Below, in pieces: positions 25,405 to 34,343 of a DNA stretch of 64,000 nt. Source of the stretch: Sandaracinobacteroides sp041675905 (GTDB taxonomy: Bacteria > Pseudomonadota > Alphaproteobacteria > Sphingomonadales > Sphingomonadaceae); the NCBI GenBank assembly GCA_041675905.1, contig JBAYSX010000014.1, positions 7,627 to 71,626 on the forward strand, given 5' to 3'. Made by a program: the position numbers and the translations under genes. The notes beneath the pieces were generated by a model. The model saw only the letters and a program-made list of their open reading frames with translations, was not told the origin of the DNA and did no database searches. How positions within the stretch are numbered: the stretch's first letter is position 1; each line of letters starts with the position of its first letter.

Positions 25405-27840
25405 TCAGTAGCGCCAGGTCAGTTGCAGCTGCACCGTCCGCGGCATGGAGATATAACCGATCTGGTCGGCGGGCGTGCCGGAAGGCGTACCCGTCCCACT
25501 GCCCGTGCCCGGCCCGTCCACCACACCGTTCGCGATGAAGCGGTTGGTCAGGTTTTTGCCCAGCAGCGCGAGTTCCCAGTTGCGTTCGCTGGCCATCAGG
25601 CGCACCGACGCATCGATGCTGATATAGGACGGCTGCTCCGAAAACGGATTGTTGAAGCCGGATGGCAGATAGCTGTCGCTGTACCGGCCATCGACCGAAA
25701 GACCGAGACTGAAGCTGTCGTTCAGCGGCGTGTCGTAACTGCCGCCCAGCGACGCTGTCCAGCGCGGTGCGACCGCTGTCGGCGCGCCGCTGATGTCCTG
25801 GAACCGACCGCCATTGGCGCTGACAATCGTACAGCCCTGACCGGTGGTCTGGCCGGAATAGCAGGGCGCGATGAATTCGATGTAGCGTGCCTTGTTATAG
25901 TTGAGCGATCCGCGGAGATTCAGCCCGTCGACTGCGCGCGGCGCATATTCCAGTTGCAGCTCCGCGCCACGGGTGCGGGCCGACCCGGCGTTGGTAGTGA
26001 CATAGGAAAAGGTTGCGGCGTTGAAGAAATCCACCTGTAAATCGGTGTATTTATACGTATATACGCCCAGATCGATAGCAAGCTGGTTGTCGAACACCCG
26101 GGTCTTGATACCGCCTTCGAAGCCCGACGCCTTCTCTGGTCCGAACGCGACATCGTCGACGGTCGTGGCACGGGCATAGGTGGTGCTGTTGGAAAAGCCT
26201 CCGGATTTATACGCCGTCTTGTACGCGCCATAGACGGTGATATTGTCCAGGGGCTTCCAGGTGATCGTCGCCTCGGGTGACCAGTTCGAGAAATTCTGGT
26301 CGGCGGCGAGCTTTTCACCGGGGATGAACACCGCAGCCAGCGCCGGGGCAACATAAGGCTGGGTGAAATAGCTGTCCTTCGTCTCGTGGATGTAGCGGAC
26401 GCCGCTGGCCAACTCCACGGTGGGCAGCAGTTTCCAGACGAGTTGTCCGTAAACGGACGCTGTCTCGCCCGACGTCTCCGAATTTTTATGGAAGGCGACA
26501 TGGCGCATGCCCGCCGGCGCGGCGCTGTTTTCCGCCCCACCTGTAGCAACCCATTGATCGAACACGCGTTTGGTATTTTGATAATAGCCCCCGACCAGCA
26601 GATTGACCGGGCTGTCGAACGTGGTCAGCACGCGCATCTCGGACGAGAAGGCGCGGTACTTCGTATTTTCGGTTGCGAAGGTTCCGGCGCCCGAGGTCGT
26701 CGATTGATAATCGCCATCGAATGTAAAGCGATTGCGGTTGTGGTTATAGTTGGTAACAGACGTAATGGTAAAATCATCTGTACTGTACTCGAGGGTTCCC
26801 GTAACACCCCAGCTATTATATTTATTATATAGCCGTCCGTCTTTCCTGGCGTAGGGAATATCGTTCAGGGTTGCAGGCATGTCGTTTTGATAAAAGGCAA
26901 ACTTCCGGCCGCACGGCGCATTGGCGTTGACACTGCTGACCCCGGATGCGCAACGATAGGGGACGGCGTTCCAGCCGGGATTATTGGTGGTGTTCCGGCC
27001 GAAGGAAGCTTTCAGGGTGGCGGTGAGACTATCGACCGGTTCCCATTTCAGCGTGCCGCGCACCAGGAAGTCGCGCTCGTCCGGCACGTCGCGCTCGCCG
27101 GCGGGGGAGATATGCGTGGTCGCCGCGCCACCGTTCGCTGCATCGCGGGTGATATAGATCGTATCGGAGGCCTCGTTGTGGAACAGGCTGCCGAACATCT
27201 TGCTGCCACGCGCCGCCACCCGGAAGCCGAGCGTTTCGGTAACAGGGCCGGAGATATGCGCCTCGCCCAATATCTGTTGCGCGTTGAATTCATAACCGGC
27301 GCGCGCCATCACCTCCAGCTCATCCGTGGGGTCGTTGGTGGTAATGGAAATCACCCCCGCCGTCGCGTTTTTTCCGAAGAACAGCGCCTGCGGACCCTTT
27401 AGTATCTCGACGCGCTCGAGATCGAAGAAACCCTCGTTGATGATGCGGCCCTGGCCATAATAGACGCCGTCCACGACCACCGCGACCGATTGTTCGATCC
27501 CGATGGACGACGACGACGAGCCGATCCCGCGCAAGGTCAGACGCGCGGCGCTGCCGGCGGCCGAGCGCGACACCTGAAATTGCGGTGTCATTGCCGAAAT
27601 TTTTTCGATGCTGGTAAGATCCATCCGGTCAACCCGCTCGCCCGACATGGCGAAGATCGAGACCGGAATGTCCTGCACGCTTTCAGCCCGCTTGCGGGCC
27701 GTAACGACGATGTCCTGAAGGCCTCCCGCCTCCGCGCCACCCTCGACTGCACCCTGGGCGGCCGCAACTCCAGGCAATGCCAGAATTGCAGTTACGACAC
27801 CTGCTTGCAACAGGCGCGCGCGGCTGAAACTTACCTTCAT
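25405..27840 (-). CDS. TonB-dependent receptor, first gene of catabolic operon
   Basis: 811 residues from ATG 27840 with GGAGGAAG upstream; the longer frame to 27939 is rejected. The signal peptide MKVSFSRARLLQAGVVTAIL ends near ALPGVAAAQG. The TonB box/plug region is DIVVTARKRAESVQDIPVS, the plug core VEILKGPQALFFGKNATAG. The barrel ends with the canonical aromatic terminus VQLQLTWRY. Belongs to the sphingomonad type of receptors for hydrophobic or polycyclic substrates. It shares the plug pattern with the decayed receptor at 13998-16405 but is intact. It heads an operon of CoA-thioester enzymes, so it likely admits their substrate. Confidence 0.92.
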   Translation of the reverse strand: MKVSFSRARLLQAGVVTAILALPGVAAAQGAVEGGAEAGGLQDIVVTARKRAESVQDIPVSIFAMSGERVDRMDLTSIEKISAMTPQFQVSRSAAGSAARLTLRGIGSSSSSIGIEQSVAVVVDGVYYGQGRIINEGFFDLERVEILKGPQALFFGKNATAGVISITTNDPTDELEVMARAGYEFNAQQILGEAHISGPVTETLGFRVAARGSKMFGSLFHNEASDTIYITRDAANGGAATTHISPAGERDVPDERDFLVRGTLKWEPVDSLTATLKASFGRNTTNNPGWNAVPYRCASGVSSVNANAPCGRKFAFYQNDMPATLNDIPYARKDGRLYNKYNSWGVTGTLEYSTDDFTITSVTNYNHNRNRFTFDGDYQSTTSGAGTFATENTKYRAFSSEMRVLTTFDSPVNLLVGGYYQNTKRVFDQWVATGGAENSAAPAGMRHVAFHKNSETSGETASVYGQLVWKLLPTVELASGVRYIHETKDSYFTQPYVAPALAAVFIPGEKLAADQNFSNWSPEATITWKPLDNITVYGAYKTAYKSGGFSNSTTYARATTVDDVAFGPEKASGFEGGIKTRVFDNQLAIDLGVYTYKYTDLQVDFFNAATFSYVTTNAGSARTRGAELQLEYAPRAVDGLNLRGSLNYNKARYIEFIAPCYSGQTTGQGCTIVSANGGRFQDISGAPTAVAPRWTASLGGSYDTPLNDSFSLGLSVDGRYSDSYLPSGFNNPFSEQPSYISIDASVRLMASERNWELALLGKNLTNRFIANGVVDGPGTGSGTGTPSGTPADQIGYISMPRTVQLQLTWRY

Positions 27841-28301
27841 ATTGACCTCTCTTCCTCCAGGCTCCGGCAGATTTTTTATCGGCAACACGCGCAGGAATCC
27901 GGCAACCCGCTTCCCGCCACGCTGACGCCAATTCGACATAAAGCCGACGCCGTATTGAATATTTTCAAATATTTATGTGAACGAAACTATGATGCAAACA
28001 TTGTTGGTAGCAAACGAAATTACATCAATCATATGTTGCGTTTTGGGAAACGGTGGCCCGGAAATTCAGGAAAGTTCGCCTGCTGAGTGATGTCAGCGAA
28101 ATGCGCTGCGGAAGCGGTACCCGACAGGCGCGACACCGCGTTTCCTTCCGACTTACAGTCCGAAATTCGATCCATTTGAAGAAGCGTAACCCGCCTCAAA
28201 ACGACGCTACGCAGCGGAAGATCCGGCCATGAGCGTCACGGGATTCTATCGGCAAACCCGCAGGCACCTTTCAGCCCCTCTGAACTGTCATGGCAGGGCG
28301 A
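27841..28301. other. 461-bp intergenic region upstream of the catabolic operon
   Basis: No convincing gene. The part next to the receptor holds its SD. An AT-rich block (about 27950-28045) contains the palindrome listed separately and is the likely promoter for the operon. The distal half (28080-28301) is GC-rich with only short shadow frames; I see nothing definable there. Confidence 0.6.
27958..27973. promoter_or_regulatory. Candidate operator of the catabolic operon
   Basis: Perfect 7-2-7 inverted repeat AATATTT-TC-AAATATT in the AT-rich promoter zone, 118 bp upstream of the receptor start. Such symmetry suggests a dimeric repressor site. Its regulator is not identifiable here, the nearest candidate being the LysR gene at 16379-17278. 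Confidence 0.42.
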
Positions 28302-29084
28302 TCAGGCGCCCTGACCTGGCCAATAGAAGGCATCGTCGGTCGGGCGCGGGCCGAAGATGGCCTGGCCGACGCGAACGGTATTTGCGCCTTCCTCGATGGC
28401 CGTCTCAAAGTCTCCTGACATTCCCATGGACAGTTCCGTTATGTCTGGATGCACGCCAGCCGCACGATCGCGCAGATCACGCAACAGCCGGAAGCATGTC
28501 CGCACGCGCTCCGTATCGGCGCTGAAGATCGCCAGCGTCATTAACCCGCGCGGTTTCAGGCGGGGATATTCCGGCAGGCGTTCCACGAACGGCCTCAGTT
28601 CGTCAGGATGCAGTCCATATTTGCTGGCCTCGCCGGACGTGTTCACCTGCACGAACACATCCAGATCGCGCCCCTGTGCGTCGAGGCGGCGGTTAAGTTC
28701 TTCTGCCAGGCGGAAGCTGTCGAGCGCGTGGAACTCCGCCGCGAAGCGGACAAGATACTTCACCTTGTTGGTCTGGAGATGACCGATAATGCACCAGCGG
28801 ATCGCCAGATCGGCGAGGGCTGCCTGTTTTTCCCGCGCTTCCTGCAGTTTGTTCTCGCCGAAATCGTGAATACCCGCGGCCAACGCATGGCGCAGGATAT
28901 GGGCGGGAACCGTCTTGGTGACGGGCAGCAGCCGCACATCTTCGGGCTTGCGAGCGCTGCGAAGGCAGGCCGCTTCGATACGCTCCTGCACCATCCGCAG
29001 ATTGGCGGCGAAACGACCGCCGGGGTCGTCGCCGAAACGGGTGATGTCTTCCGGCGAAAAACCGGTTGTCAATGGGTCGGTCAT
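28302..29084 (-). CDS. yggS: YggS/PROSC family pyridoxal-phosphate homeostasis protein
   Basis: 260 residues, alanine-racemase-like TIM barrel without the second domain. The PLP lysine lies in LLPVTKTVP; further family motifs are GIHDFGENKLQEA, WCIIGHLQTNKVKYL and the phosphate loop LSMGMSGDFETAIEEGANTVRVG. Family role: buffering and delivery of PLP in the cytoplasm, with no known catalytic reaction. It lies 18 bases downstream of the ATPase gamma gene on the same strand; a functional link with the ATPase is not expected. Confidence 0.92.
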   Translation of the reverse strand: MTDPLTTGFSPEDITRFGDDPGGRFAANLRMVQERIEAACLRSARKPEDVRLLPVTKTVPAHILRHALAAGIHDFGENKLQEAREKQAALADLAIRWCIIGHLQTNKVKYLVRFAAEFHALDSFRLAEELNRRLDAQGRDLDVFVQVNTSGEASKYGLHPDELRPFVERLPEYPRLKPRGLMTLAIFSADTERVRTCFRLLRDLRDRAAGVHPDITELSMGMSGDFETAIEEGANTVRVGQAIFGPRPTDDAFYWPGQGA

Positions 29085-29102
29085 GTCTGTCTGGTTCCGC
29101 CT

Positions 29103-30005
29103 TCACCCTGCCGTACGCTTGTCCTCTTTGGTCAATGTCTCGAAACCGGCGATGATGTCGAGAAGTTCTTCCGTAATCGCCTGTTGGCGCCCCTGGTGAT
29201 AATGGAGTGAAAGTTCACCCAGATGATTCTGGATGTTTTTTTCCGCCGCGTGCATGGACGCGAGGCGGCTGGCGTTTTCGCTCGCCAGCGATTCCGCGAA
29301 TGCGCGGTACAGTGCGACGAACAGATGCTGGCGGATCAGGGCTGACAGCAGCCGGCGCCAGTCCATCGTAAAGGTGGGCAAGGATGGCGAAACCCAGTCC
29401 CTTTTCGCCAGACTGGTGAGCCACGCGGGATCGAGCGGCAGGAGTTGCAGCGTCCGGGGCCGTGAGCCTGCGGGGGCAACGGGTCTGTGATGCACGAGGA
29501 TAAACCGGTCGATGCCTTCCCGGAAACGCAACTCCTCGACCGCGAGCAGCACTTCATTCACCGCCGCAACGATGCCCGGGATGGAGCCGGGCATCAGGAA
29601 TTTTCCGTTGATCGCGTATCCGGCGTCTTCCAGCCGGCCCACAGCCCGCGTACCGACGGCGAGCACCGTCCGGTCCTCCCGTGCTTCGCCCATGCCTTCC
29701 ATTTTCTCCAGCGCGAATTCCGCCACCTGCTCGTTGAACGAGCCGCACATGCCCTGATCGGAGCCGAAAATGATAACCCCGACATGCTGACCGGGACGGG
29801 TTTCCGCCGGAATCGCTTCGGGATGATTCCGCAGCACAATCTGCAACCCGGCCTCGATGGTGCGATTATATTCTGTGAGAGATTCTACCGCTGTTTCATA
29901 CTGGCGGACGCTGGCGGCGGCGAGCGCCTTCATCACGCGAACCACACCGTAAAGGTCTTCGGCGGTCTCGATGCGACGGCGCATCGCTTCGAGCGTTTGC
30001 GCCAT
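29103..30005 (-). CDS. atpG: N-type ATPase gamma subunit
   Basis: 300 residues. N- and C-terminal helices that form the rotor shaft are seen (AMRRRIETAEDLYGVVRVM; NIQNHLGELSLHYHQGRQQA). The Rossmann core has VGVIIFGSDQGMCGSFNEQV. It is more divergent than housekeeping gamma subunits, as in N-ATPases. The start overlaps the alpha stop as TAATG. Last gene of the nine-gene operon. Confidence 0.9.
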   Translation of the reverse strand: MAQTLEAMRRRIETAEDLYGVVRVMKALAAASVRQYETAVESLTEYNRTIEAGLQIVLRNHPEAIPAETRPGQHVGVIIFGSDQGMCGSFNEQVAEFALEKMEGMGEAREDRTVLAVGTRAVGRLEDAGYAINGKFLMPGSIPGIVAAVNEVLLAVEELRFREGIDRFILVHHRPVAPAGSRPRTLQLLPLDPAWLTSLAKRDWVSPSLPTFTMDWRRLLSALIRQHLFVALYRAFAESLASENASRLASMHAAEKNIQNHLGELSLHYHQGRQQAITEELLDIIAGFETLTKEDKRTAG

Positions 30006-31552
30006 TACGCGGTTTCCCCGAACCCGGCGACCACGTCGCGAATGATGCGGATCAGTTCGGCCCGATCTTCTTCCGTCAGTTTCGCGCCGGATTCCATGCG
30101 CTGGCCGAGCACCGGCAGTTCTGCAGTAACCTTGCGGCGGATGGCCTGCTCGGCCTCCGCCACTTTTTCGACCGGGATCGTGTTCAACAGCCCTTCGCTG
30201 GCCGCGAGCAAAACAGCAACCTGTTCCGGCACCGGCAGCGGCTGGTACTGGAATTGCTGGAAAACCTCCCGCACCCGGCGCCCGCGTTCCAACGTGGCAA
30301 GAGACGCATCATCCAGACGCGTGCCAAACCGGGCAAAGACCTCCAGCTCCTCGAACTGGGCGTAGGACAGCCGCAGTTCGCCCGAAACCGAGCGATAGCA
30401 GGGCAGTTGGGCCTTGCCGCCGACACGCGATACGGACCTCCCGACATCGACGGCGGGCAGGGTGCCTTTGCGGAACAATTGCGGCGACAGGATAATCTGC
30501 CCGTCGGTGATGGAGATCAGGTTCGTCGGAATATAGGCGGAGATGTTCTGCGACTGGATTTCGGCGATCGGCAACGCGGTCAGCGAGCCGCCGCCATATT
30601 CCTCCCGCAATTGCGTCGCGCGTTCCAGCAGCCGGGAATGGACATAGAAAATGTCGCCCGGATAGGCTTCCCGGCCCGGCGGGCGGCGCATCAGCAGGGA
30701 AAGTTCGCGATAGGCCCGCGCATGGCGTGTAAGGTCATCATAGACAATCAGGACATCCCGGCCCTGTTCCATGAAATATTCGGCGATCGTGGTGGCGGCA
30801 TAGGGCGCGATATACTGCACCCCCGGAGCCTCATCGCCCGACGCCACAACAGCAATACAGTAAGACATCGCATCGTGCCGCCGCAGCGACGAGAGGAACT
30901 CGGCTACCGCCGAACTCCGCTGGCCGATGCTGCAATAGACACAAAGCACATCCTTGCCGCGCTGGTTCAGAATGGTGTCCAGCGCGACGGCTGTCTTGCC
31001 TGTCTGGCGATCCCCAAGGATCAGTTCGCGCTGCCCGCGCCCGATGGGCAGCAGGGAGTCGATCACCTTCAGACCGGTTTGCAAGGGCCTGGTCACCGGT
31101 GCGCGGTGCAGGATCGGCGGAGCGGGTCGTTCGACCGGGCGACGCTCGCGCGAGCGAACCGGGCCGCCCTGGTCGAGCGGCACGCCCAGCGCATCCACGA
31201 CGCGCCCGATAACTTCCGGGCCGACCGGCACGTCCAGAATGCGGCCCGTGCGATGGGCAAAGCTGCCGGCGGACAGTTCATGATTCTGGCCGAGCAGGAC
31301 CACGCCGACTTCATCCGGGTCGAGATTATAGGCCATGCCGAGTAGCCCGCCATGCAGGCTGATCAGTTCTTCGGCCTCAACCCCGGGCAGACCGCTAACC
31401 CGGGCAACGCCCGGACCAACCGAAATGACCCGGCCGATTTCTTTCGGGATCAGCGCTGTCTGCTGTGTCGCCGCCGCTTTCTCGATTGCCGCCAGCGCTT
31501 CCTCGGCGGAATCGCGCAAGGCTTCCTTATCGGGCTTACCGGGCGTCTGCAT
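30005..31552 (-). CDS. atpA: N-type ATPase alpha subunit
   Basis: 515 residues from ATG 31552 (MQTPGKPDKEALRDSAEEAL); the longer frame is out-of-family. Beta-barrel domain, then P-loop GDRQTGKTAVALD, then SVSRVGGKAQ with the arginine finger. It forms the regulatory nucleotide sites of the alpha3beta3 head. The start overlaps the end of the b-subunit gene by 17 bases. Confidence 0.93.
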   Translation of the reverse strand: MQTPGKPDKEALRDSAEEALAAIEKAAATQQTALIPKEIGRVISVGPGVARVSGLPGVEAEELISLHGGLLGMAYNLDPDEVGVVLLGQNHELSAGSFAHRTGRILDVPVGPEVIGRVVDALGVPLDQGGPVRSRERRPVERPAPPILHRAPVTRPLQTGLKVIDSLLPIGRGQRELILGDRQTGKTAVALDTILNQRGKDVLCVYCSIGQRSSAVAEFLSSLRRHDAMSYCIAVVASGDEAPGVQYIAPYAATTIAEYFMEQGRDVLIVYDDLTRHARAYRELSLLMRRPPGREAYPGDIFYVHSRLLERATQLREEYGGGSLTALPIAEIQSQNISAYIPTNLISITDGQIILSPQLFRKGTLPAVDVGRSVSRVGGKAQLPCYRSVSGELRLSYAQFEELEVFARFGTRLDDASLATLERGRRVREVFQQFQYQPLPVPEQVAVLLAASEGLLNTIPVEKVAEAEQAIRRKVTAELPVLGQRMESGAKLTEEDRAELIRIIRDVVAGFGETA

Positions 31553-32318
31553 GGTTCCTGCCACTCTCTTCCAGCTCCATGAAGACCCGCGCCCCCAGGC
31601 CCTCGAGGTAAGAATCCACATTCCATGCCAGCCGGTGCGAATGGGCGCGCAGTTCGATACCGCAAACCAGCTCCGGCACGGTGGTGAACCGGATATGGAT
31701 GCTGTCATCGAGATACTGACGCAGGGATCGGGTCAATTCCTCCTGTGTCTGCTCGCGAACCGGGAAGGCCGTGCGAACTTCAACGGGAATCTGCGAACCA
31801 CGGACCGCCGCGACGATTTTCTCCCGCTCCGCCGGATCGAGCGTTCGCACCCGCTCGACAAAGACCTTCATGATCTGTTCTTCAAGATCGGCGTCGGCCA
31901 GTTGCCTGAGGCCCTGACTGGCGAGTGCAAACACACTTTGGCCGAGGCGTTGACGGAAATCGTGCAACAATCCCGCCCGTTCCCGTTCCTGCATTTCCAG
32001 CCATTTCCCCTGCGCCGTTTCGGTTTCCAGACGGGTCGCCTCCAGCAGTTGCTGACGGCGGGCTTCGACCTCTTCGCCCGCCTGCGCCAGCATCTGTTCA
32101 CGCTGTTCCTCAAACTCCCGGTTCCGGGTGCGAAACAATTCCGCCTCCTGGTCCGCCGCCGCCTGCTGCTGCGCCGCTTCTTCCAGGCGGCCACGGATAT
32201 TCGCCTCCCGCGTGTTCATCGCCTTGATGAGCCGGCCATAAAACAGATGCCGGAGCAGTGCGACAAGAACCAGGAAGTTGACGATCTGGGCAACGAGCGT
32301 GAACCAGTCCAGTTCCAC
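31536..32318 (-). CDS. atpF: N-type ATPase b subunit, extended with delta-like C-terminal part
   Basis: 260 residues, about 100 longer than an ordinary b subunit. One N-terminal membrane helix (WFTLVAQIVNFLVLVALLRH), then a long charged coiled coil (about 35-140) rich in Glu, Arg and Gln, then a globular region. Its last section, VPELVCGIELRAHSHRLAWN followed by VDSYLEGLG, resembles the C-terminal strand region of delta/OSCP. The operon has no separate delta gene, so this protein likely does both stator jobs. The delta resemblance is my reading by eye. Confidence 0.87.
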   Translation of the reverse strand: MELDWFTLVAQIVNFLVLVALLRHLFYGRLIKAMNTREANIRGRLEEAAQQQAAADQEAELFRTRNREFEEQREQMLAQAGEEVEARRQQLLEATRLETETAQGKWLEMQERERAGLLHDFRQRLGQSVFALASQGLRQLADADLEEQIMKVFVERVRTLDPAEREKIVAAVRGSQIPVEVRTAFPVREQTQEELTRSLRQYLDDSIHIRFTTVPELVCGIELRAHSHRLAWNVDSYLEGLGARVFMELEESGRNHADAR

Positions 32319-32319
32319 G

Positions 32320-32601
32320 CTATTGCGCCCCCGCGATGCTGGCGAAATGATTCCAGAAAGGATTGGCGAAAATCAGGATCATGGAAACAACAAAGCAATA
32401 GATCGCCGAAGATTCGATCATCGCGAGGCCGATAAACAGCGTACGGGAGATGGTGGGTGCGGCGTCGGGCTGTTGCGCCAGCGCGCCCATGGCGCGGGAT
32501 ACCGCCCAGCCTTCGCCAAGCGCGGTGATCGGTGCGCCGATGCCGACGGTTGCGCCCGCCATGATGATCGAGATCAAGCCGATCAACTCAAGGCTTTCCA
32601 T
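32320..32601 (-). CDS. atpE: N-type ATPase c subunit (rotor ring)
   Basis: 93 residues, two-helix hairpin. The start MESLELIGLISII at 32601 overlaps the a-subunit stop. Helix 1 has the Gly-rich packing face GATVGIGAPIT and a second carboxylate in LGEGW (Glu30). Helix 2 has the ion-binding MIESSAIY with Glu63, Ser64 and Tyr68, like the Na+-type ES-T/S-x-x-Y signature. The loop is AQQPD. The Gln of Na+-binding rings is replaced by Glu30, giving a two-carboxylate site as in N-ATPases. Ion specificity cannot be settled by sequence. Confidence 0.93.
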   Translation of the reverse strand: MESLELIGLISIIMAGATVGIGAPITALGEGWAVSRAMGALAQQPDAAPTISRTLFIGLAMIESSAIYCFVVSMILIFANPFWNHFASIAGAQ

Positions 32602-33310
32602 GAATCGTCTCCTCTGTGGTGTTGGATGTGCTGGCCGCCTGTTCCTCATGGGCACGGGTTGCGGAGGCAATGAAGACCAGGGCCAGAATGGAGAAAATGT
32701 AGGCCTGGATAACGCCGATCAACAAGCCGAGCGCATTCATGATGATGGGAAAGAATAATGGCGCGATCACCAGCGCCACGGCGGCGATCATCGTGCCGCT
32801 CATCATATTGCCGAACAGGCGGATCGACAGCGAGATCGTCCGCGTGATTTCGCCTATCAGGTTGAATGGCATCATAAGGGGGCTGGGCTGAAAATAGGAT
32901 TTCAGATACCCTCGAAACCCCTGCGACAGGATCCCGAAAATCGGCACAGCAACGAACACGCACAGGGCAAGCGCAGAGGTGGTCGACAGCGAGCCGGTGG
33001 GCGGATGGAAGCCCGGCACGATCGACAGGACATTGGAGATAAAAATGAACAGGAACAAGGTGCCGATGAACGGCAGATAGCGGTCCGGATTGGTGCCGAT
33101 CACCTCCCTGATCTGCCCCCTTATGCCTTCCAGCACGATTTCCAGCAGCAATTGACCGCGCGAGACCGACGCTTCCGTGGAAAGGTTGCGCGTGATCGCC
33201 CAGGAGCCGAGCACAAGGATCGCCATGACCAGCCAGGTGAACACCAGCGTGGCGTTGATCGCGAACGGACCGATGTGCCCGTAGATGATCGCGTCGGGGG
33301 TGATATTCAC
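32588..33310 (-). CDS. atpB: N-type ATPase a subunit
   Basis: 240 residues from GTG 33310, which overlaps the AtpR stop (GTGA). The essential stator arginine is in SLSIRLFGNMMSG. Other family segments are FIFISNVLSIVPGFHPPTG and the final helix VIQAYIFSILALVFIA. Forms the two half-channels facing the c ring. Confidence 0.92.
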   Translation of the reverse strand: MNITPDAIIYGHIGPFAINATLVFTWLVMAILVLGSWAITRNLSTEASVSRGQLLLEIVLEGIRGQIREVIGTNPDRYLPFIGTLFLFIFISNVLSIVPGFHPPTGSLSTTSALALCVFVAVPIFGILSQGFRGYLKSYFQPSPLMMPFNLIGEITRTISLSIRLFGNMMSGTMIAAVALVIAPLFFPIIMNALGLLIGVIQAYIFSILALVFIASATRAHEEQAASTSNTTEETIHGKP

Positions 33311-33618
33311 GGCTGCACGCCCCCCTTGTTCTCCGCCACGGCGGGCGCGCCTTCGGGGCGCAGCCGGTACGTCAGGATCTGGCGGGCAATGAGGAAGCCG
33401 CCAAGGCAGGCGAGCGCGCGCGGCCAGCTTCCGTCCATCACGAAATAGAAGCCGAGCACCGTCAGGGCAAGACGCACGACCAGACTCGTGCCGAACAGCA
33501 GCGCCGGCCTGCGCGAAGTGGCCAGCCGCCGAACGGTCAGCCACAGACCACCAAAATACAGCAGGCCGAGCCCCACACCTGCGACGAGGGCCAGAAGCAG
33601 CGTGACGACCCCGCTCAT
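33307..33618 (-). CDS. atpR: N-ATPase-specific membrane protein AtpR
   Basis: 103 residues with three hydrophobic helices (LLLALVAGVGLGLLYFGGLW first) and conserved Arg in helix 2 (TSLVVRLALTVLGFYF). AtpR is found only in N-ATPase operons at this position, between atpQ and atpB. Proposed to assist c-ring assembly or ion loading. It overlaps both neighbours by four bases. Confidence 0.85.
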   Translation of the reverse strand: MSGVVTLLLALVAGVGLGLLYFGGLWLTVRRLATSRRPALLFGTSLVVRLALTVLGFYFVMDGSWPRALACLGGFLIARQILTYRLRPEGAPAVAENKGGVQP

Positions 33619-33953
33619 TTGTCGATTTCCTCTTCGTCTTCCCTGATGCTCCCGGCCTCCCGGCTCACCCAGTACCAGGCGTTAAGGCATCCCAGCGCTA
33701 CCCCGCCCAAGAGCAGTGCCAGCGTCCAGGAAAAGTCTCCCGTCCACCGGCGGTCAATCCACAGGCCGAGAAGCACGCCTATCACCGTCGGCACCGCCAC
33801 CGACCATCCGACGACGCCAGCGGCGCTCACGCCGTGCCACAACGTCCGGTCGCGGTTTTTTCGCGCCTGTACCTTGCGCGATTCCCGGCTCCCGACCTTA
33901 TCGCCCAGCCGGTGAGAAGGGGAGGCGGGCGGCAATTCATCCTGATCAGCCAT
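33615..33953 (-). CDS. atpQ: AtpQ (AtpI/AtpZ-like) assembly protein
   Basis: 112 residues: a charged N-terminal tail (1-43), then two helices with GWSVAVPTVIGVLLGLWIDR and LALLLGGVALGCLNAWYWV. This is the two-helix AtpI/AtpZ architecture, thought to aid c-ring assembly or Mg2+ supply. The gene lies 3 bases after the epsilon stop. Confidence 0.85.
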   Translation of the reverse strand: MADQDELPPASPSHRLGDKVGSRESRKVQARKNRDRTLWHGVSAAGVVGWSVAVPTVIGVLLGLWIDRRWTGDFSWTLALLLGGVALGCLNAWYWVSREAGSIREDEEEIDK

Positions 33954-33956
33954 GTT

Positions 33957-34343
33957 TCACGTGCCCCATTCCAGGACCTGATGCACCAGGCTCGCCTCCA
34001 GACGGCCCAGCGCAACCCGGGCCTGTTGTTCCTGTTCGCCCAGCTCGCTGAATTGTGTCAGCACCGCCCGGCGCAATTCCCCGAGCTTGCCCTGCAAGGC
34101 GTTCCAGGTCGAAACCATCACATGCCGGCCATGCTTCACCAGCACGCCTTCATCCACCGCGAGGAATGTCTCGTCGCCATCCGGAGCTGTGAGGACCATA
34201 ATACCGGGGACCAGCGCCGCCACAAAATCGACATGGCGCGGCAACAGGCCGAAGGAGCCATTCTGTGCTTCAGCCACCAGCTTTGCCGCCTCTTGTTCCA
34301 GCAATATGCCGGATGGCAGGATGACTTTCACCATCATGCTCAC
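33957..34343 (-). CDS. atpC: N-type ATPase epsilon subunit
   Basis: 128 residues: N-terminal beta sandwich (KVILPSGILLEQEAAKLVAE; GLLPRHVDFVAAL) and a short helical C-terminal part (GELRRAVLTQFSELGEQEQQ). It overlaps the beta stop by four bases. Links gamma to the c ring and may inhibit ATP hydrolysis. Confidence 0.9.
   Translation of the reverse strand: MSMMVKVILPSGILLEQEAAKLVAEAQNGSFGLLPRHVDFVAALVPGIMVLTAPDGDETFLAVDEGVLVKHGRHVMVSTWNALQGKLGELRRAVLTQFSELGEQEQQARVALGRLEASLVHQVLEWGT

Noticed and set aside
33953..33968. Possible third parS (TGTTTCACGTG...) at the atpQ/atpC junction
   Set aside because: Only the left half and core match; the right arm reads CCCCA instead of AAACA, so symmetry is lost.
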